From Bacillus sp. KH172YL63 (GTDB taxonomy: Bacteria > Bacillota > Bacilli > Bacillales > Bacillaceae_B): DNA of 64,000 bases. The notes below the pieces were generated by a model, which saw only the letters and a program-made list of their open reading frames with translations, made no database searches and was not told where the DNA came from. The position numbers and the translations under genes are program-made. Below are positions 50,916 through 59,303 of this stretch, piece by piece (the stretch's first letter is position 1; each line of letters starts with the position of its first letter). The stretch is taken from contig NZ_AP022842.1 in NCBI RefSeq assembly GCF_011398925.1, forward strand, positions 3,940,001-4,004,000, given 5' to 3'.

Positions 50916-52016
50916 CTATATTTCGTTTATTCTATGTACGATGATGTCGTTGATACGATCAACAATCTCATTTAAATGATTCTTTTGTACATGATGCTTA
51001 TACTCATTGATTACCTTTTTATTAATCTTTAGACTTTGTAACTCTTCCCAACTGATTGTCTTACATAAATCCAGATCTTTCAAGAAGAAAATGGTATTCT
51101 GGTCTTCTTTCATTGACTGACGGTCGATGATCAATAGTGGTGTTTCCCCAATAACTGCTTCACTGATCGAACCCCATCCCGCCTTTGTTATCGCAAGATC
51201 TGCTGCAGCGATGAAGTTCTGTGAATCAAGATAATCTTGAGGAATATGAAAAACATTCCCCTTTGAAATGTTCATGTTGGAAGACACAATGAAAATCACG
51301 TCCTCCTGATCCCATAAACCCACCCCATCAAGAGAATCGTGCGTAATCTTCATGCCCAGCCCGGCATATACCAATACTTTATCCCCGTCAGGATTCAGCA
51401 TTTGGCGAATCCTATGCACTTCCTGTTCATCTATCCTCCGTGAAAAGAAATCAAAAGACCGCTTTTCTGTAGTCCAAGGTGGCTCGTTCTCACCGGCCAA
51501 CGAGAAGAAAGCATCCATGCTGCCATATGCTTTTTTTAACGGGGCCAACTTTTCTTCACTGATCAATCCTTCATAGGCCGTATACCAAGTGAAGTTTGAA
51601 ATCCCGATGGAAGGAATCCCGGCCTTTTTTGCAGCTGGAAAGGCTGTCGGTACGATATCAGATAGGATTAAATCAATCTGTTGATCTTGAAGAAAAGAAA
51701 CTTCATCCTCTACCTTCTCATCCCATTGCTTGATAAAAGAATCATATTCTCTATTTAAACGATCCCTATCCGGCTCCAAAGAATCTTTCTTTAGGAAATA
51801 GCCTAAATCTGTTTCCATGTGCCGGAATATGACCCGTTCATCTCGAAAGTTCGCTCTCAGAAAAGGCATGGCAAAGGAATGACGCAAGGTGATTTCAACT
51901 CGATTAATGGTATCTAGAAGCCCTTGTATGACAGCAGAACTTCTCGTAGCATGACCATACCCATAATCAGAGATGTAATAAGCAATTTTGATGATACCAT
52001 TCTTTTTTACACTCAC
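50916..52016 (-). CDS. GT-B fold glycosyltransferase-like protein
   Basis: 366 residues from GTG 52016, overlapping the stop of the ROK gene by four bases (GTGA). The N-terminal half has IAYYISDYGYGHATRSSAVIQGLL, a glycine loop typical of MurG/UGT-like and arabinokinase-like N-domains. The second half has KVLVYAGLGMKITHDSLDGV and AADLAITKAGWGSISEAVIGETPLLII, the nucleotide-sugar-binding region of family 28-type enzymes. Soluble. The acceptor and donor are unknown. Translational coupling to a sugar kinase and manA suggests a carbohydrate function. It might instead belong to a non-transferase GT-B group. Confidence 0.75.
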   Translation of the reverse strand: MSVKKNGIIKIAYYISDYGYGHATRSSAVIQGLLDTINRVEITLRHSFAMPFLRANFRDERVIFRHMETDLGYFLKKDSLEPDRDRLNREYDSFIKQWDEKVEDEVSFLQDQQIDLILSDIVPTAFPAAKKAGIPSIGISNFTWYTAYEGLISEEKLAPLKKAYGSMDAFFSLAGENEPPWTTEKRSFDFFSRRIDEQEVHRIRQMLNPDGDKVLVYAGLGMKITHDSLDGVGLWDQEDVIFIVSSNMNISKGNVFHIPQDYLDSQNFIAAADLAITKAGWGSISEAVIGETPLLIIDRQSMKEDQNTIFFLKDLDLCKTISWEELQSLKINKKVINEYKHHVQKNHLNEIVDRINDIIVHRINEI

Positions 52017-52879
52017 TTTGATAAAGCCAATCCCAACGACCCAACCAGCCCCGCATTGTCACCAAGTCCCGGCGGAACGATATAAGAGTCGATGTCTTCA
52101 AGGATCTGCTTATGATGGACATACCCGCCCAACATTGCCGTCACCTGTTCCCTAATGAGGGGAAACAATTGTTTCTGGTTCATCACCCCGCCGCCAAGGA
52201 TGACTTTCTTCGGCGATAGGATCAGGATGTAGTTGGTGATTGCCTGTGCTAGGTAATAGGCTTCGATTTCCCATACTTTTGTGTCGTCCACGAGATCAAT
52301 CGCTTTCTTCCCCCATCTCGCTTCAATGGCCGGACCGGCTGCCATTCCTTCCAAACAGTCACCGTGGTATGGGCACTTTCCGGCGTATGGATCCTCAGGG
52401 TGTCGTCTGACCACGATATGTCCCATTTCAGGGTGAGTCAGTCCGTGGACCAGTTTACCTTCTGTTAACGATCCGACCCCAATTCCTGTACCGACTGTCA
52501 TATAAAGACAGCTGTCCAGTCCCTTGGCCGCTCCCCATGTACTCTCGCCGAGGGCCGCAGCGTTTACATCAGTATCGAATGCCACGGGTACGGAGAAGTG
52601 CTTCTTTAATTCTCCAACAAGATTGAAGTGGCTCCAATGGGGTTTTGGTGTACTCGTGATCGACCCGTAACCCTCACTCTCCGGATCAAGGTCGACGGGG
52701 CCGAAAGAACCTACACTTAATCTTTCTATATTCTTCCCTTCAAAGAAATCCACGACCTGTTTTAACGTCTCACTTGGGGTGGTGGTGGGGATGGTGACCC
52801 GCTCGAGGATTTCTCCCGACTCGTTACCGATTCCACAGACGAACTTTGTGCCTCCCGCTTCAATTGCTCCAATGATCAT
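52013..52879 (-). CDS. ROK-family sugar kinase (fructokinase/mannokinase, GmuE/YdhR-like)
   Basis: 288 residues; start ATG 52879 chosen for spacing to AAAGGATGG (ATG 52885 is also in frame). Phosphate loop IGAIEAGGTKFVCGIG, DTDVNAAALGE with catalytic Asp, MTVGTGIGVGSL, and the ROK zinc motif HPEMGHI plus KCPYHGDCLEG. Sequence style is that of B. subtilis GmuE/YdhR, fructokinases that also accept mannose. In this window it can phosphorylate fructose from ScrB and mannose from GH130 phosphorolysis. First gene of the operon with the GT-B protein and manA. Confidence 0.88.
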   Translation of the reverse strand: MIIGAIEAGGTKFVCGIGNESGEILERVTIPTTTPSETLKQVVDFFEGKNIERLSVGSFGPVDLDPESEGYGSITSTPKPHWSHFNLVGELKKHFSVPVAFDTDVNAAALGESTWGAAKGLDSCLYMTVGTGIGVGSLTEGKLVHGLTHPEMGHIVVRRHPEDPYAGKCPYHGDCLEGMAAGPAIEARWGKKAIDLVDDTKVWEIEAYYLAQAITNYILILSPKKVILGGGVMNQKQLFPLIREQVTAMLGGYVHHKQILEDIDSYIVPPGLGDNAGLVGSLGLALSK

Positions 52880-52956
52880 ATCCATCCATCCTTTCAACTA
52901 GAAATGTCTCTAAATATCATTCTATCATTCAATTTCTCACGAATGCATTCCACTAC

Positions 52957-52989
52957 GAAAAAAGGCCAAAACCGTCAAGCGGTTTTGGC
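52957..52989 (-). terminator. Terminator of the GH130 operon
   Basis: GCCAAAACCG (52965-52974) pairs with CGGTTTTGGC (52980-52989), then TTTTTT on the minus strand. Confidence 0.9.
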
Positions 52990-52995
52990 AGAACG

Positions 52996-54057
52996 TCAAT
53001 TCATATACGTAAGTGAATCAAGTATTTCTGACAAGCTTAACTCAGCACATGCCATAGACGTATCGGCTACGCCGTAATACATTTTCACGACATCCTCTTC
53101 GACAATCACACCGCAAGAGAAGACGACATTTCCGAAGAACCCATCCACTTCATAGTCCGCCTCAGGCTCTACCAACGGGGTTTCTGAACGGGCAATCACC
53201 TTTGATGGATCATCCAAATCAAGCAACACCCCGCCCATGCAATATCGATGATCGTCTGAAGCTCCGTGGTATAATTCAAGCCAGCCTTGATCGGTCTTGA
53301 TCGGGACTGCTCCTCCGCCAATCCGGCCATTATCCCACATGCCATCCCTCAGCCCGATGAGATGTTTGTGGTTGCCCCAATAGAATAAGTTATCTGATTC
53401 TGCAATCCAGATCTCCGGATTCCCGTTGCTGTTCGGAACAGGGCGGTGGAGGGCATAGTACTTCCCATTAATCTTCTCCGGAAAGATCAGCACGTCTTTG
53501 TTCTCAGGAGCGAAAATCATCCCGTGATGCACGACCTCTTTGAAATCCTCGGTGGACACCATGGACTCACCGACGCCAACCGGAGACACAGCGCTGTAAT
53601 AAATATAATAGGTATCCTCTATTTTCGTGATGCGGGGATCCTCGATTCCGAAGCTTTCCAGTTTAGCAGATGGATAGATGAACGGCTCCTTATCAATCGT
53701 AAAGGAACGGCCATCCTTACTTCTGGCGATGCGTATATATGATAAGGAAGTCAAATACGCGAACTTATCACTCCCGCTATACTTGATGACCCTTGGATCA
53801 GAGAAGTCATAGGCAGGATCATGAATATCGAACTCCAGGATCTCCAATTCCTTGGTCTCATCATTCAGAATAGGGGCCTTCACCCTGTCCTCGCTTTCTG
53901 ACAGCGGTCTTTCCGCCACCCGCAGAAGCAGGATCGTTTCATCATTGTATGTGGTGACACCTGCATTGAAGGCGCCGATCACTTCAAACCCTTCATGAAA
54001 AGGCGTAATGTCCAGGGGGGTGATCAATGGATTTTCTTCATATCGGTATACATTCAT
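52996..54057 (-). CDS. GH130 mannoside phosphorylase
   Basis: 353 residues; RBS AGGAGC. The five-bladed propeller has NPLITPLDITPFHEGFEVIGAFNAGV, VAERPLSES, SDPRVIKY, GIEDPRITKIEDTYYIYYSAVSPVGVG, ALHRPVPNSNG, RIGGGAVPIKTDQGWLELYHG and MYYGVADTSMACAELSL, all GH130 landmarks including the phosphate-binding Arg and His residues. Members cleave beta-mannosides with phosphate, releasing mannose 1-phosphate. Whether the linkage is beta-1,2 or beta-1,4 cannot be told. Twelve bases after the DUF1861 gene and divergent from an ABC importer, so the substrate is probably an imported manno-oligosaccharide or N-glycan fragment. Confidence 0.88.
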   Translation of the reverse strand: MNVYRYEENPLITPLDITPFHEGFEVIGAFNAGVTTYNDETILLLRVAERPLSESEDRVKAPILNDETKELEILEFDIHDPAYDFSDPRVIKYSGSDKFAYLTSLSYIRIARSKDGRSFTIDKEPFIYPSAKLESFGIEDPRITKIEDTYYIYYSAVSPVGVGESMVSTEDFKEVVHHGMIFAPENKDVLIFPEKINGKYYALHRPVPNSNGNPEIWIAESDNLFYWGNHKHLIGLRDGMWDNGRIGGGAVPIKTDQGWLELYHGASDDHRYCMGGVLLDLDDPSKVIARSETPLVEPEADYEVDGFFGNVVFSCGVIVEEDVVKMYYGVADTSMACAELSLSEILDSLTYMN

Positions 54058-54069
54058 CAGCTTAGCTCC

Positions 54070-54990
54070 TCACTTCTCATATTGTGTAAATGGATCTTCC
54101 AGTACGATTCTTTGGGCCTCAGCATCACTGATTCCCGCATAGAGATGGGCGGTGCCATTGCCCATTCTGACTAACCCGCCGCTGAAGACCACATCCTCTA
54201 AATCGGGACGTTTCGACTCCCCCTCTAGAAAATCAGAACGGGTCCCGATCAATTGAAGGTCGGTATGCTCACCCGTATCAGGGTTCAAGGCAAAGACCAT
54301 CGGGTAATAGTGGCGGTCTCCCGCTTCATCAAATGACGCAATATGCCCAAGGACCCCGATCCATCCATTCGATAGCAGATGGGCTTCATTCGCTCCTCCC
54401 CACTCTTCTTCGGTAAATTGATTCTCTAATAATGGAGCAGCGTCTATCACCCCGGCCGTTAATTCTTCCAAGGAATCAATCTTAACGAAGCCAATCTTAC
54501 CGCGACCGCCCTTTTCTCCCTGGGGCCTTGTGAATACACCAATTGAGCCATCCTTCAGTTCAATCAATCTGATGTCTTTCATCCCGTCAGGTCCGGTAGC
54601 AAACCGATGTAATTCAGCAATCGATTGCCCTTTGAAGAAGACCGTCCGCCACCCCAATGCATCCTCTACAGTCGGGTGGGGAAAAATTTCCACCCCGCCT
54701 AAAATGAGTTCACCATGAATGAAAGTATAGAAGGGGTCCTGCAGCTCCAATACCGGCGCACCCTCACGAGGAATCCACACACCGTTATCTTCAACAAAAA
54801 AAACGACTTCCGAATGTTCAGAATCCCTTTTCTCAACACGGCCGGCAATCACATATTCCCCGGCATCCTGAAAAGGCGCCGTGATATTATACACATCCCG
54901 ATCCCCCACTCCTTTAAAAATCAGTTTTTCGGGTTGTTCAGGTTTTCTCTTCTGTTGAAGCTCCTTGATTAATTCCTGACAAGTCTTCAT
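54070..54990 (-). CDS. DUF1861 family protein (GH130-like propeller, role unknown)
   Basis: 306 residues; RBS AAGGGG. Blocks: FKGVGDRDVYNITAPF, VIAGRVEKRDSEHSEVVFF, DPFYTFIHGELILGGVEI, RTVFFKGQSIAEL, GPDGMKDIRLIELKDGSIGVFTRPQG, GAxEAHLLSNGWIGVLGHIA and FSGGLVRMGNGTAHLYAGISDAEAQRI. This is the DUF1861 pattern, predicted as a five-bladed propeller related to the GH43/GH32/GH130 folds and usually found next to GH130 genes. It may be a second phosphorylase or hydrolase for the same oligosaccharide. Soluble. First gene of a two-gene operon. Confidence 0.8.
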   Translation of the reverse strand: MKTCQELIKELQQKRKPEQPEKLIFKGVGDRDVYNITAPFQDAGEYVIAGRVEKRDSEHSEVVFFVEDNGVWIPREGAPVLELQDPFYTFIHGELILGGVEIFPHPTVEDALGWRTVFFKGQSIAELHRFATGPDGMKDIRLIELKDGSIGVFTRPQGEKGGRGKIGFVKIDSLEELTAGVIDAAPLLENQFTEEEWGGANEAHLLSNGWIGVLGHIASFDEAGDRHYYPMVFALNPDTGEHTDLQLIGTRSDFLEGESKRPDLEDVVFSGGLVRMGNGTAHLYAGISDAEAQRIVLEDPFTQYEK

Positions 54991-55021
54991 TCACCATTAC
55001 CCCTTCATGATTTGATCGTTT

Positions 55022-55035
55022 TGCGAGCGCTTACT
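55022..55035 (-). promoter_or_regulatory. cre-like box upstream of the DUF1861-GH130 operon
   Basis: On the minus strand AGTAAGCGCTCGCA: the core AAGCGCT fits TGWAANCGNTNWCA, with two mismatches. About 32 bases upstream of the start codon. Confidence 0.5.
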
Positions 55036-55279
55036 TTGCTGTCGAATGTTTAAGCCTTTCTTTGCAAAAGACATTCTTTAAATATAATGGATTGATTATC
55101 ATCAGCTTACATTACATATAATTACTTTTAAATTACAAAATTACTCCTTACACTATTCTTACATTACAAAAATAAGGAAGTCAATAGATTTATATATTTC
55201 CTTTTTTCTTATACAAAACCACTAAAATTGTAGTGTTAATTTTTAAAATATCTTTATAGTTACTAAGAGAAGAATTGAA

Positions 55280-55298
55280 AATTACGAAAATTGTAATT
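55280..55298. promoter_or_regulatory. Inverted repeat overlapping the ABC operon -35 box
   Basis: AATTAC-N7-GTAATT. Similar ATTAC/GTAAT half-sites recur in this AT-rich region. A candidate operator for the LacI-type regulator at 59304. Confidence 0.4.
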
Positions 55299-55325
55299 GA
55301 CTACCTACAGTAATCATGTCATAAT
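55297..55325 (+). promoter_or_regulatory. sigma-A promoter of the mannoside ABC operon
   Basis: TTGACT (55297-55302), 17 bases, CATAAT (55320-55325). Confidence 0.65.
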
Positions 55326-55342
55326 CAGGTCAATAAGTAACG

Positions 55343-55398
55343 TTACATTAATGTAAATCACCTTTAAGTTGTCATTCATCAAAATGATAACGCTACCA
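55343..55398. promoter_or_regulatory. Operator-like palindrome and cre-like box before the solute-binding protein gene
   Basis: TTACATTAATGTAA (55343-55356) is a perfect 14-bp palindrome about 18 bases past the -10 box. TGATAACGCTACCA (55385-55398) differs from the cre consensus at two positions. Both sit between promoter and RBS, where a bound repressor would block elongation. Confidence 0.5.
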
Positions 55399-55423
55399 AA
55401 CTATTGATAATGGGGGTACGAAG

Positions 55424-56689
55424 ATGAAGGGAAAATGGTTTTCTAAGCTTACTGCAGGAATATTAATGTCTTCTTTACTGGTGGCAGGCTGTTCAAACTC
55501 CGAAGAAAGCAGTACAGGCGGAAAGGACGGCCCGGTTGAATTGAAGGTCGGTACGTGGGCTGGCGCGACAGAGTTGAAGGAGTTCCAGGAAATCGTCGAT
55601 GAGCTGAACGCAGAAACAGACGAGTACAACTTAACGATCCAGAGTATACCAGCAGACTATTATAAGAAAATCCAAACGATGGCATCGGCCAAGCAGGCAC
55701 CTGATCTCTTCTGGCTTTCCCAGGAATACATACCGATGTATGCAGAGCTTGGGGTCATCTCGCCAATTGATAAATACGTTTCAGATCATGAAGACGTGCA
55801 ATTAGACGACTATTTCGATGGACCGCTTGCGATCAGTCAGCTTAATGACAAGCTATACGGACTTCCATGGATCAACCAACCAATCATGATGTACTACAAT
55901 AAATCCCTCTTTGAAAAAGAAGGTATCGACGTCCCTCAAGCAGATTGGACGTGGGACGATTTCTCGAAAGCGGCTAAAGCCATCACGAAAGATACGAACG
56001 GAGACGGAAAAACCGATCAATACGGAACCAATATAGATGGATGGCCTCCTATCTCCACTTGGGTATGGACGTATGGTGGAGAAATCATCGATGAGGACGG
56101 AAAGGTAAAAATCGATGAGCCGGAAGCAATTGAAGGCGTTAAGATGTTCGATCAGTTGATCAATCAAGACAAGGTCGCTCCTGACAAGACGCAATCGCAG
56201 AACACCGGCGGACCTGAAATGTTCAAGACAGGTAAGATCGGAATGTTCTTCGGAGGCGCAGGGGACGATTTTGAAAAACAAATCGGAGATGCGTTTGAAG
56301 TCGGGATGACAGAGATCCCACACGCTACAGAAAAAGCCACGTTCAGCTGGATTGCAGACACGGTCATGTCGAACAATACAAAGAATAAAGAAGTGGCTGC
56401 AGAAGCATTGATCGATCTAACGAATGCCATGCACGAGTGGAAGATCCTCCCTCCTACTAAATCTGATCTTGAAAATGTAGCAGACATCCGTCCAGAGAAG
56501 GAATATGCACTGGATGTCGTAAAGGAAGCCTCCGCCTATTCTAGAGGGTACAACAACCAAAACAAACAGAATGAAATCGATACAACCATCTGGCAATATT
56601 TATATGAACCGATCCTATTAGGGGATAAATCACCTGAAGACGCTGCAAAAGAAACAGCAAAAGCTCTCCGAAAAATTCTTGGCCAATAA
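55424..56689 (+). CDS. ABC transporter solute-binding lipoprotein (sugar, CUT1 family)
   Basis: 421 residues; the ATG follows a purine-rich GGGGG site (TAATGGGGGTACGAAG). Lipoprotein signal with lipobox LVAGC (Cys23). The mature protein is a family 1 solute-binding protein: VELKVGTWAGATELKEFQEIVDELNAET, DLFWLSQEYIPMYAELGVISPID, YGLPWINQPIMMYYNKSLFEKEGIDVP, TWDDFSKAAKAITKDTNGDGKTDQYG. No ATPase gene is in the operon, so a shared MsmX-type ATPase is implied, as usual in bacilli. Substrate probably a manno-oligosaccharide, from the divergent GH130 operon. Confidence 0.88.
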   Translation: MKGKWFSKLTAGILMSSLLVAGCSNSEESSTGGKDGPVELKVGTWAGATELKEFQEIVDELNAETDEYNLTIQSIPADYYKKIQTMASAKQAPDLFWLSQEYIPMYAELGVISPIDKYVSDHEDVQLDDYFDGPLAISQLNDKLYGLPWINQPIMMYYNKSLFEKEGIDVPQADWTWDDFSKAAKAITKDTNGDGKTDQYGTNIDGWPPISTWVWTYGGEIIDEDGKVKIDEPEAIEGVKMFDQLINQDKVAPDKTQSQNTGGPEMFKTGKIGMFFGGAGDDFEKQIGDAFEVGMTEIPHATEKATFSWIADTVMSNNTKNKEVAAEALIDLTNAMHEWKILPPTKSDLENVADIRPEKEYALDVVKEASAYSRGYNNQNKQNEIDTTIWQYLYEPILLGDKSPEDAAKETAKALRKILGQ

Positions 56690-56705
56690 CATAATACAAA
56701 AGAAT

Positions 56706-56734
56706 AAGCTGGTGAAAATCAGCTTTTTCTTTTT
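56706..56734 (+). terminator. Attenuating hairpin after the solute-binding protein gene
   Basis: AAGCTG (56706-56711) pairs with CAGCTT (56720-56725), followed by TTTTCTTTTTC. A leaky terminator here would make the binding protein more abundant than the permeases. Confidence 0.7.
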
Positions 56735-56752
56735 CAAAAGGTGTTGATAATC

Positions 56753-57673
56753 ATGAAGAAGCTGAAGAAATATGAAGGATTATTATTTATATCACCCTAT
56801 ATTCTCGGGTTCCTGATCTTTACCCTATTCCCGATTTCATTCGCTTTCTATATCGGATTCACCGATTGGAACTCGTTTACGGATCCGACGTTCATCGGAC
56901 TGCAGAACTATGTAGACTTATTTCATGATCCCAACTTCTTAAACTCATTGAAAGTAACCTGTATATATGCCCTCTTCGCCATTCCGCTGGGCATCCTTTC
57001 TTCCTTGACGATTGCAGCGATTGTGAACATCAAGGTAAAAGGGGTCTATTTCTTCCGGACGGCGCTTTATATGCCCGCTGTCGTATCCGGTGTTTCGATC
57101 GCCCTCTTATGGCGTTGGATCCTTGATCCGGAATACGGACTGATCAACCTTTTGCTCTCTTATATAGGTATTGACGGGCCCAACTGGCTCGGCGATCCCA
57201 CCTGGGTCCTTCCCTCCTATATCATGATGGCGATCTGGGGCGCAGGCGGCGGCATGCTGACCTACCTTGCCGGGCTGCAGGATATCCCCCGGAGCCTCTA
57301 TGAATCTGCAGAGATCGACGGGGCGAATTGGTGGACGAAATTCACGCAAATTACGATTCCGATGTTAAGCCCTGTCATCTTCTATAATCTTGTCATGGGG
57401 ATCGTCGGTTCCTTCCGTAAGTTCAACGACGCATACATCATCGGAGGCGCCGGAAACCAGGGGCAGTTCTATATGGTCTATCTGTATGAAAATGCCTTTA
57501 ACTATTACAAGATGGGATACGCAACCGCCATGGCGTGGATCCTGTTTCTTATCATCCTACTTCTGACCCTGCTTGTATTTAAATCATCCTCCCTTTGGGT
57601 GTTCTATGCAGGTGAAGTGGAGCCTTCAAAGAAAAAGAAACGAACGTTACCGTTATTCAAGAAAAGACCCTAG
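56753..57673 (+). CDS. ABC sugar permease, MalF-type
   Basis: 306 residues from ATG 56753 (AAAAGGTG nine bases upstream). Six membrane helices beginning GLLFISPYILGFLIFTLFPISFAFYIG. The permease loop that contacts the ATPase is LAGLQDIPRSLYESAEIDGANWWTKFTQITIPMLSP (EAA motif). First of two permeases forming the importer's membrane channel with the gene at 57693. Confidence 0.9.
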   Translation: MKKLKKYEGLLFISPYILGFLIFTLFPISFAFYIGFTDWNSFTDPTFIGLQNYVDLFHDPNFLNSLKVTCIYALFAIPLGILSSLTIAAIVNIKVKGVYFFRTALYMPAVVSGVSIALLWRWILDPEYGLINLLLSYIGIDGPNWLGDPTWVLPSYIMMAIWGAGGGMLTYLAGLQDIPRSLYESAEIDGANWWTKFTQITIPMLSPVIFYNLVMGIVGSFRKFNDAYIIGGAGNQGQFYMVYLYENAFNYYKMGYATAMAWILFLIILLLTLLVFKSSSLWVFYAGEVEPSKKKKRTLPLFKKRP

Positions 57674-57692
57674 ATTCAGGAGGTGAAAGACA

Positions 57693-58544
57693 ATGTCAGC
57701 CGCAATGACGAACCAGCAACGCAAAAAAGTCGAAACTCTATTTGTCTATTTATTCTTAATCCTGGCATCAATCGCGACCATCCTGCCTTTATTCTGGATG
57801 ATTTCGACTTCATTGAAATCAGGGGACATCATCTTTGAAATCCCCCCGAAGTGGATCCCAGAAACCTTTGAATGGGAAAACTATTCACGGGCAGTTACGG
57901 ATATCCCTTTTTTCCTCTATTTTAAAAATACGGTCATCATCACCGGTTTTCGGATGTTTGCAGAAGTCTTTGTCTCCGCACTGGTTGCCTATGGATTCGC
58001 CCGCTTTCACTTTCCAGGAAAGAACATCTGGTTTGTGATCCTGCTCTCTACCATCATGCTGCCTGGGGAAATCACGATGATTCCTGTCTTTATCATGTTC
58101 AGTGAAGTCGGCTGGATCAACACCTTCAAGCCGCTTATCGTACCGTCCTTCTTCGGAGGGCAAGCCGTATTTATCTTTCTGCTGCGGCAATTCTTCATGT
58201 CCATCCCGAAAGAACTGGAAGAGTCGGCTGTCATGGACGGAGCGAACAGGTTCCAGATCTTTTATAAGATCTTCCTGCCATTGTCCAAACCGGCTTTGAT
58301 CACAATCGGTTTATTCTCATTCCAGGGCTCATGGAACGACCTGCTCGGACCATTGATGTACTTAAATGACGCCAATAAATTCACCTTACAGCTCGGATTA
58401 GCCATGTTCAACGGAATGACCAAGGTAGAATGGGGGCCGTTGATGGCAGCTTCCCTACTTGTACTCCTTCCAACCATCGTGATATTCTTCGCGATGCAGA
58501 AGCATTTCGTCGAAGGCATCACTGTAACAGGAATCAAAGGTTGA
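57693..58544 (+). CDS. ABC sugar permease, MalG-type
   Basis: 283 residues; RBS AGGAGGTG. Six membrane helices. N-terminal FVYLFLILASIATILPLFWMISTSLKSG and the EAA loop FFMSIPKELEESAVMDGANRFQIFYKIFLPLSKPALI are typical of CUT1 partners. Nineteen bases after the first permease. Confidence 0.9.
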   Translation: MSAAMTNQQRKKVETLFVYLFLILASIATILPLFWMISTSLKSGDIIFEIPPKWIPETFEWENYSRAVTDIPFFLYFKNTVIITGFRMFAEVFVSALVAYGFARFHFPGKNIWFVILLSTIMLPGEITMIPVFIMFSEVGWINTFKPLIVPSFFGGQAVFIFLLRQFFMSIPKELEESAVMDGANRFQIFYKIFLPLSKPALITIGLFSFQGSWNDLLGPLMYLNDANKFTLQLGLAMFNGMTKVEWGPLMAASLLVLLPTIVIFFAMQKHFVEGITVTGIKG

Positions 58545-58602
58545 TCCAGTGCGCGGAGAGTCTTTCTCCGTCCACCATTCTATTACATTGGAGACGACAC
58601 AT

Positions 58603-59283
58603 ATGAATCTCTCGAAAGACTTGAACGAAAATATCTTTTACCGCACGCTTCATTACATCTATTGGTTTCTATTGACCAACATCTATTTCTCCCTTTTCAC
58701 CGTACCGTTCTGGTTCGTACTGCAGCTTTCATGGAATCCTGCCAATCTATTCAGCTGGTGTCTTCTTTTGATCAGCTTATTACCGGTAGGTCCTGCGTTG
58801 ACAGCAGTGTACAGTGTCATGGGGAAATTACAACGGGAAAAGGCCATTTCTGTCACCAGGGATTTTTTCAAAGCGATGAAAATGAACGTTCGCCAGGCTA
58901 TCCTTCCCTGGACCGCTCAATTGCTCATCACGTTCATCTTAATAGGGGATATTCTGTTTCTTACAGGTCACGAGGCGGGTACATACCTCACCCCGCTATG
59001 CTATCTGTTCTTGATCATACACGTCATCAGTGCCTTATATCTTTATCCCATTCTGTCCCGGCTGGAAATTCCCCTGATAGGATTGGTCAAGCTTTCCTAC
59101 GGATATACTTTATTCCATATCAAAACGACGTTCATTCTTATTAGCCTGACCGCCATAACTGGTATACTAATATATAGCATTCCATTTATTTCATTTTTCT
59201 TTGTCATCGGCCCGTTCGCATATGGCGTCATATGGATCCTGAAGAGCACGATCCAAGAACTTGAAAAGAAACTAATCGTTTAG
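58603..59283 (+). CDS. DUF624 (YesL-like) membrane protein
   Basis: 226 residues from ATG 58603 (GGAGA upstream); an earlier in-frame GTG at 58549 lacks an RBS. Five or six membrane helices; the YWFLLTNIYFSLFTVPFWFVL and LLPVGPALTAVYSVMGKLQRE blocks are those of DUF624. Such genes accompany sugar ABC operons for plant or yeast glycans in bacilli. Function unknown, possibly transport or signalling support. Confidence 0.85.
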   Translation: MNLSKDLNENIFYRTLHYIYWFLLTNIYFSLFTVPFWFVLQLSWNPANLFSWCLLLISLLPVGPALTAVYSVMGKLQREKAISVTRDFFKAMKMNVRQAILPWTAQLLITFILIGDILFLTGHEAGTYLTPLCYLFLIIHVISALYLYPILSRLEIPLIGLVKLSYGYTLFHIKTTFILISLTAITGILIYSIPFISFFFVIGPFAYGVIWILKSTIQELEKKLIV

Positions 59284-59303
59284 CAGATTGCGAGTGAAAA
59301 ATT

